Part shown: positions 60,453 to 64,000 of the stretch, piece by piece
Layout: each line of letters starts with the position of its first letter
Numbering within the stretch: the first letter of the stretch is position 1
Assembly (NCBI GenBank): GCA_910586455.1
Contig: CAJUHX010000004.1
Span: forward strand, 1 to 64,000
Length of the DNA stretch: 64,000 nucleotides
Origin: an uncultured Muribaculaceae bacterium
GTDB taxonomy: Bacteria; Bacteroidota; Bacteroidia; Bacteroidales; Muribaculaceae
Reading direction: 5' to 3'
Program-made: the position numbers and the translations under genes
The notes under the pieces: generated by a model
Databases searched by the model: none
The model's input: the letters and a program-made list of their open reading frames with translations, nothing else
Told to the model about the DNA's origin: nothing

Positions 60453-61274
60453 TTATTCGGCTGCTTCTTCAGCTGCTTCTGCTACGGGAGCTTCGGCTTC
60501 CTCGGTTTCGTCGTTGCGACGTACGCGGCGACGTTCGCGCTTGGGAGCTTCTTCGCCTTCAGCTGCGGCAGTGTCGATTTTTTCAGCCTTGCGCTCTTCA
60601 AGACCTTCGGCCATGGCACCGCAAACAGCACCGAGGATTACCTCGATTGACTTGCTGGCGTCGTCGTTGGCGGGGATTACGAAGTCAACGCAGTTGGGGT
60701 CAGAGTTGGTATCGACGATACCGAACACGGGGATACCCAGACGGTTTGCCTCGGCTACAGCGATGCGCTCTTTAAGTACATCGACTACGAAGAGGGCGGA
60801 GGGCAGACGGTTGAGGTCGGCAATCGAGCCAAGGTTCTTTTCGAGCTTGGCGCGCTGGCGGGTCACCTGAAGGCGTTCGCGCTTGCTGAGGTTATCGAAG
60901 GTGCCGTCCTTGATCATCTTGTCGATGGAAGTCATCTTCTTCACAGCCTTGCGGATGGTAGGGAAGTTGGTGAGCATGCCGCCCGGCCAGCGTTCGGTCA
61001 CGTAGGGCATGTTCACGCTCTTAGCCATGTCGGCGATTACTTGCTTGGCCTGCTTTTTGGTGGCTACGAAGAGCACCTTCTTGCCGGACTTGGCTATCGA
61101 TTTGAGGGCAGCGCTTGCTTCTTCGAGCTTTGCGGCTGTCTTATAGAGGTCGATGATGTGGATACCGTTGCGCTCCATAAAGATGTAAGGAGCCATTGCA
61201 GGATTCCATTTGCGCTTGAGGTGGCCGAAATGGCAGCCTGCTTCGAGGAGTTGGTCAAATGTGGGATTTGCCAT
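60453..61274 (-). CDS. rpsB: 30S ribosomal protein S2
   Basis: A 273-residue S2 protein. The N-terminus MANPTFDQLLEAGCHFGHLKRKWNP is diagnostic, and the middle has the usual KAVKKMTSIDKM and FGIVDTNSDPNCVDFVIPANDDA segments. The last ~45 residues form a charged tail with a basic RERRRVRR patch followed by Glu/Ala repeats, longer than in E. coli and common in Bacteroidetes. The start is ATG 61274; a 22-codon in-frame extension upstream is rejected. Confidence 0.97.
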   Translation of the reverse strand: MANPTFDQLLEAGCHFGHLKRKWNPAMAPYIFMERNGIHIIDLYKTAAKLEEASAALKSIAKSGKKVLFVATKKQAKQVIADMAKSVNMPYVTERWPGGMLTNFPTIRKAVKKMTSIDKMIKDGTFDNLSKRERLQVTRQRAKLEKNLGSIADLNRLPSALFVVDVLKERIAVAEANRLGIPVFGIVDTNSDPNCVDFVIPANDDASKSIEVILGAVCGAMAEGLEERKAEKIDTAAAEGEEAPKRERRRVRRNDETEEAEAPVAEAAEEAAE

Positions 61275-61409
61275 GATTTTGTTTGGGGTTGGTTTACGTT
61301 CTTTTGAAAAATACAACCGTGAGGTAGGGAACGTGTCCATCTTCGCGGTTTAGATACTAAACACAAATTCGCGTTCTTGACAGTATGCCGCCATAAAAGC
61401 GGCCTGCGA

Positions 61410-61796
61410 TTAACGCTTCGAGAACTGGAAGCGCTTGCGTGCCTTGGGCTGACCGGGTTTCTTGCGTTCTACGGCGCGAGGGTCGCGGGTCATGAAGCCT
61501 TGCTTGCGCAGCACTGCCTTGTCGTCGGGGTTGATTTTTACCAGCGCGCGGGCGATACCCAGACGGAGTGCTTCGGCCTGGCCTTTGTAGCCACCGCCGT
61601 CGAGGTTCACGTGGATGTCGTACTTCTCGGCTACGTCGAGTGTAGTGAGCGGCTGTTTTACGATGTACTGAAGAATCGAAGAGGGGAAGTACACTTCGAG
61701 GGGTCGCTTGTTGATGGTGATCACGCCGTTGCCTTCTTTGACAATAACGCGTGCGACTGCGGCCTTACGACGGCCTACTGCATTAACTGTTTCCAT
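61410..61796 (-). CDS. rpsI: 30S ribosomal protein S9
   Basis: A 128-residue S9 protein. The opening METVNAVGRRKAAVARV, the middle GGGYKGQAEALRLGIARAL and the basic tail ending FSKR, which reaches into the ribosomal P site, are all canonical. It lies 7 bp after rplM, the conserved L13-S9 pair. Confidence 0.97.
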   Translation of the reverse strand: METVNAVGRRKAAVARVIVKEGNGVITINKRPLEVYFPSSILQYIVKQPLTTLDVAEKYDIHVNLDGGGYKGQAEALRLGIARALVKINPDDKAVLRKQGFMTRDPRAVERKKPGQPKARKRFQFSKR

Positions 61797-61803
61797 GCTT
61801 CAA

Positions 61804-62283
61804 TTACTTCAATGTGTTGATGTCGATAACTTTGGGGTTCTGTGCTTCGTGGGGGTGGCTGGGACCGTTGTACACGTGCATGTTCTCAATCAGGCGACGG
61901 CCCAGACGGTTCTTGGGCAGCATACCCTTCATAACACGGATGTACAGGGGGTGCATGCCGGGCTTGAGGTGCTTGTTGAACGACTTCTTCATCAGCACTT
62001 CGGGGGTGAGCTCACGCTGACCGCCGGGGTAGCCGGTGTAGTTGAGATAGATTTTGTCGGTCATCTTCTTGCCGGTCAGGATGACTTTGTCGGCGTTGAT
62101 GATGATTACATTGTCGCCGCACTCTACAAAGGGTGAGTAGCTGGGTTTGTACTTGCCGCGCAGAAGCTTGGCAACTTTAGCGCAAAGACGGCCCAGAACC
62201 TGGTCGGTAGCGTCGATAACTACCCACTCACGTTCCACCTGCTGTGCGTTGGGTGATACTGTCTTGTAACTTAAGGTATCCAC
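61804..62283 (-). CDS. rplM: 50S ribosomal protein L13
   Basis: A 159-residue L13 protein with WVVIDATDQVLGRLCAKVA, GDNVIIINADKVILTGKK and the signature HPLYIRVMKGMLPKNRLGR. It heads the rplM-rpsI-rpsB-tsf operon behind a consensus promoter and a ~100-nt leader. Confidence 0.97.
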   Translation of the reverse strand: MDTLSYKTVSPNAQQVEREWVVIDATDQVLGRLCAKVAKLLRGKYKPSYSPFVECGDNVIIINADKVILTGKKMTDKIYLNYTGYPGGQRELTPEVLMKKSFNKHLKPGMHPLYIRVMKGMLPKNRLGRRLIENMHVYNGPSHPHEAQNPKVIDINTLK

Positions 62284-62389
62284 TTTAAATGTTTAATTAA
62301 TAGTTAGTTAATTTGACTTGCCGCTGCCCGGAGCTTGGCCAAAAGCGACCGGACACAGCTTGCCCTGTTATTAATTGGACATAATCGGA
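62284..62389 (-). promoter_or_regulatory. 5' leader of the rplM operon, candidate autoregulatory RNA
   Basis: About 105 nt separate the predicted transcription start from the rplM ATG. The minus-strand RNA can form a stem TCCGG/CCGGG enclosing a TTGGCCAA palindrome. The leader of this operon is a known place for ribosomal-protein feedback control in other bacteria; regulation here is inferred. Confidence 0.4.
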
Positions 62390-62392
62390 CTG

Positions 62393-62424
62393 CAAAGTTA
62401 CGAATTATTCGCCTAATTTCCAAA
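62393..62424 (-). promoter_or_regulatory. Bacteroidetes-type promoter for rplM-rpsI-rpsB-tsf
   Basis: On the minus strand TTTG (62424-62421), 20 bp, then TAACTTTG (62400-62393): a full consensus match, as expected for a highly expressed ribosomal operon. Confidence 0.85.
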
Positions 62425-62447
62425 TTTTTATTGACGCTCTGTGTTTT

Positions 62448-63287
62448 TTACACCATGTTTTTGCCTCTGCGCCACGCGCTGGGGCTGCAGCCTGCCTGCT
62501 GACGGAAAAAGCTGCCGAAAAACGACTGGTTGGCGAACGACAGCTCTGCGGCTACCTGCTTGATGCTTTTTTCGGGGTCGGACAGCAGGCGTTTGGCCTC
62601 ATTCAGCACCATGGTGGATATCCACTCGCAGGGGGTGCGGCCGCTGCGGCGACGCACGAGCGACGAGAAGTAGCGTGTGCTCAGGCACTGCAGTCCGGCG
62701 TAGAACTGAACCTCGCGGTGGCTGCGGTAATGTTCGTTGAGGTGGCGTATGAAATGGTCGAACACGGCGTCGGCACGGGTTTTAACTTCGGGCTCGACCT
62801 GCTGTTTTTCAAAAAAGATGTTTATAATTTCGTAGCACAGTGCCTCGCCCAGCGCATGCAGGCAAAGGCGCCCTACCTTGTCGGAGGCCAGATGCTGACG
62901 AGCCATAGCCACTTTCAGCAACTCCTCGAAGTCGCGACGGATGTCGCCTTCAAGAGCCGCCACGGGGTTCGACAGAAGCAGTATCTGACTCCGGGTATCG
63001 GTGATCAATCTCAACACTTCCTGCACAAAGTCGAAATTGGCTATGCCGGCCACTCCGCGCAAATTGTCGGAATAGTCGGTGATACGGGTATGCGAGTACG
63101 GCGGGTATATATATAGGTGCCCACGGGTAAGATTGACCGTACGGTCTTCCGACATAAAGCTGACACTACCCTCCGTGCAGTAGAAAAATCCGTTGACGCT
63201 AAGATGGATGTTAAGTCCGATGCGCTCTATGGTGCTGCAATCCACATAGTGTAGTCCCAGTTCAGGCTGCCTGTTGCCGTCGCTCAT
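62448..63287 (-). CDS. AraC-family transcriptional regulator
   Basis: A 279-residue regulator. The N-terminal ~100 residues resemble a cupin-like sensing domain (FFYCTEGSVSFMSEDRTVNLTRGHLYIYPPYSH). The C-terminal ~100 residues form the AraC double helix-turn-helix (YAGLQCLSTRYFSSLVRRRSG, SIKQVAAELSFANQSFFGSFFRQQAG). It begins in an ATGA overlap with the SemiSWEET gene, so it is made with that transporter and may regulate it. The ligand is unknown. Confidence 0.9.
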   Translation of the reverse strand: MSDGNRQPELGLHYVDCSTIERIGLNIHLSVNGFFYCTEGSVSFMSEDRTVNLTRGHLYIYPPYSHTRITDYSDNLRGVAGIANFDFVQEVLRLITDTRSQILLLSNPVAALEGDIRRDFEELLKVAMARQHLASDKVGRLCLHALGEALCYEIINIFFEKQQVEPEVKTRADAVFDHFIRHLNEHYRSHREVQFYAGLQCLSTRYFSSLVRRRSGRTPCEWISTMVLNEAKRLLSDPEKSIKQVAAELSFANQSFFGSFFRQQAGCSPSAWRRGKNMV

Positions 63288-63562
63288 TTTTTACGCTTCT
63301 TCTTACGGTCATTGTGGATTTTGATTCCGAATATTATCACGGAGCATATTGTAGTGATTACGTTGGTTATCACCAGAGGTATGTTGGCAGGCGGCAGGAG
63401 TCCGTTGACCACAAAGAACACGCTGCCCAGACCGAGCATTATGAATGTAGGCAACGCGATACCGTCTGTATCGCGGGTGCGCATGGTAGTGATTGCCTGA
63501 GGCATGTAGCCGAGAATCATGCACACGCTGGCTATATAGCCGAAAATCTCATGTATATCCAT
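63284..63562 (-). CDS. SemiSWEET / PQ-loop transporter
   Basis: A 92-residue protein of three transmembrane helices with the PQ-loop motif in YMPQAITTMRTRDTDGI (residues ~19-35). This is the size and plan of SemiSWEETs, which dimerise to form a sugar uniporter in the inner membrane. The tail is very basic (NDRKKKRKK), marking the cytoplasmic side. Its stop overlaps the AraC-type regulator start by four bases. The sugar is not predictable. Confidence 0.87.
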   Translation of the reverse strand: MDIHEIFGYIASVCMILGYMPQAITTMRTRDTDGIALPTFIMLGLGSVFFVVNGLLPPANIPLVITNVITTICSVIIFGIKIHNDRKKKRKK

Positions 63563-63581
63563 TGTCTGAATTTCAGTATAT

Positions 63582-63618
63582 CAAAAAGGCGCCATGTCGA
63601 GTCCTCGACACGGCGCCT
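63582..63618 (-). terminator. Intrinsic terminator of the OmpA-family gene
   Basis: 15-nt arms (63587-63601, 63604-63618) pair with one G-T wobble and are followed on the minus strand by TTTTT. It lies 40 bp after the stop codon and just before the SemiSWEET gene. Confidence 0.88.
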
Positions 63619-63658
63619 GGTGTTAGTCTGTAATTGTTTCAGTTATAGATTGGCTGAA

Positions 63659-64000
63659 TTACTTGGCTTCTTCGAGGGTGCAGATGCTTACACGGTTCCA
63701 CGATTCTTCTTCGAACATTTCACCGATACCCTGACCTTCAGCCTCGATGCGGCTTGAAGAAATCTTATACTTGTTTACGAGAGCGTTCTTTACTGCTTCG
63801 GCACGCTTTTTGGCGAGAGCGATGTTGAGATCCAGAGGACCGTCCTTTGAGGCGTAGCCCTTGATTACAACCTTGCTGTTGGGGTGATTCTTCATGTAAG
63901 CGGCAATCATTTCGACGTTAGGCTGCTGGTCGGCGGTGATAGCGCTTGAACCGATTTTGAAGAACACGTAGCGAACCGAGTTGAGGTTGTTGCTTACTTC
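63659..64000 (-). CDS. OmpA-family protein, C-terminal part (cut by window edge)
   Basis: Only the last ~113 residues are in the window, and the frame is open to base 64000. They form an OmpA-like peptidoglycan-binding domain: VRYVFFKIGSSAIT, KNHPNSKVVIKGYASKDGP, LAKKRAEAVKNALV and SSRIEAEGQG. A short tail WNRVSICTLEEAK follows. The conserved Asp and Arg that hold diaminopimelate are plausibly present in this region. The N-terminal part, probably an outer-membrane barrel, lies outside, so the start is unknown. Confidence 0.88.
   Translation of the reverse strand, partial: EVSNNLNSVRYVFFKIGSSAITADQQPNVEMIAAYMKNHPNSKVVIKGYASKDGPLDLNIALAKKRAEAVKNALVNKYKISSSRIEAEGQGIGEMFEEESWNRVSICTLEEAK

Noticed and set aside
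61387..61403. Terminator between rpsI and rpsB
   Set aside because: The GCCGC/GCGGC stem is only 5 bp and has no T run, and the genes probably form one operon.
1..64000. CRISPR array or classical restriction/defence island
   Set aside because: No regularly spaced short repeats and no cas, restriction or known defence genes were seen; the RHS island is the only conflict-type system.

Overview
The window looks like a chromosomal segment from a member of the Bacteroidales. The evidence is a SusC/SusD polysaccharide-utilisation locus, a fimbrillin/DUF5119/DUF3575 pilus locus, T9SS-like C-terminal sorting tails, the DUF families 4876, 6850, 4919 and 6377, an almost complete lack of Shine-Dalgarno sequences, and several promoters of the Bacteroidetes type (TTTG, 19-21 bp, TAnnTTTG). 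A gut lineage such as Muribaculaceae would fit, but that is inference.

Layout. 1-213: end of a tRNA-Gly, a complete tRNA-Leu and a terminator. 393-10264 (minus): an amino-acid antiporter-like permease, nifJ (pyruvate:ferredoxin oxidoreductase), and a tightly overlapping operon of DUF4919 - MsbA-like ABC exporter - recF - DUF721 - GH25 lysozyme. 10338-10435: a compact divergent promoter pair built on a 24-nt inverted repeat. 10440-16298 (plus): a Wzi-like outer-membrane protein, a lipoprotein, and four genes of CMP-legionaminate-type sugar synthesis (legB, legG, legF, ptmE); legC, legH and legI are absent. 16387-18950: obgE, prmC, recX. 18943-20700 (minus): a secreted protein of unknown role. 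20863-28941 (plus): a four-gene operon of TonB-dependent receptor, DUF4876 lipoprotein, DUF6850 barrel and M16 metallopeptidase, probably for import and processing of a peptide or protein ligand.

29047-31899 (minus): a type V (FimA/Mfa-type) pilus locus. 32218-42860 (minus): a five-gene PUL in the order SusC, SusD, GH30, surface glycan-binding lipoprotein, GH3. This is the gene order of the characterised fungal beta-1,6-glucan PUL of Bacteroides thetaiotaomicron. No regulator lies next to it.

43325-50890 (minus): an AT-richer island. It encodes a short secreted YD-repeat/sorting-domain protein and a giant SpvB - FG-GAP - RHS - toxin polypeptide. One in-frame UGA at 49263-49265 splits the giant gene. 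Its C-terminus carries a candidate PD-(D/E)XK-like nuclease domain. A candidate immunity gene and a 42-codon relic of another gene follow. This polymorphic-toxin island is the most unusual part of the window.

51113-59189 (minus): a CARDB-repeat giant secreted protein and a second secreted protein, translationally coupled, preceded by a DUF6377 membrane-bound HTH regulator. 59422-62283 (minus): ribosomal genes rplM, rpsI, rpsB and tsf behind a consensus promoter and a ~100-nt leader. 62448-64000 (minus): an AraC-type regulator overlapping a SemiSWEET gene, and the C-terminal part of an OmpA-family protein cut by the window edge. No transposase, integrase, CRISPR array or rRNA was seen.
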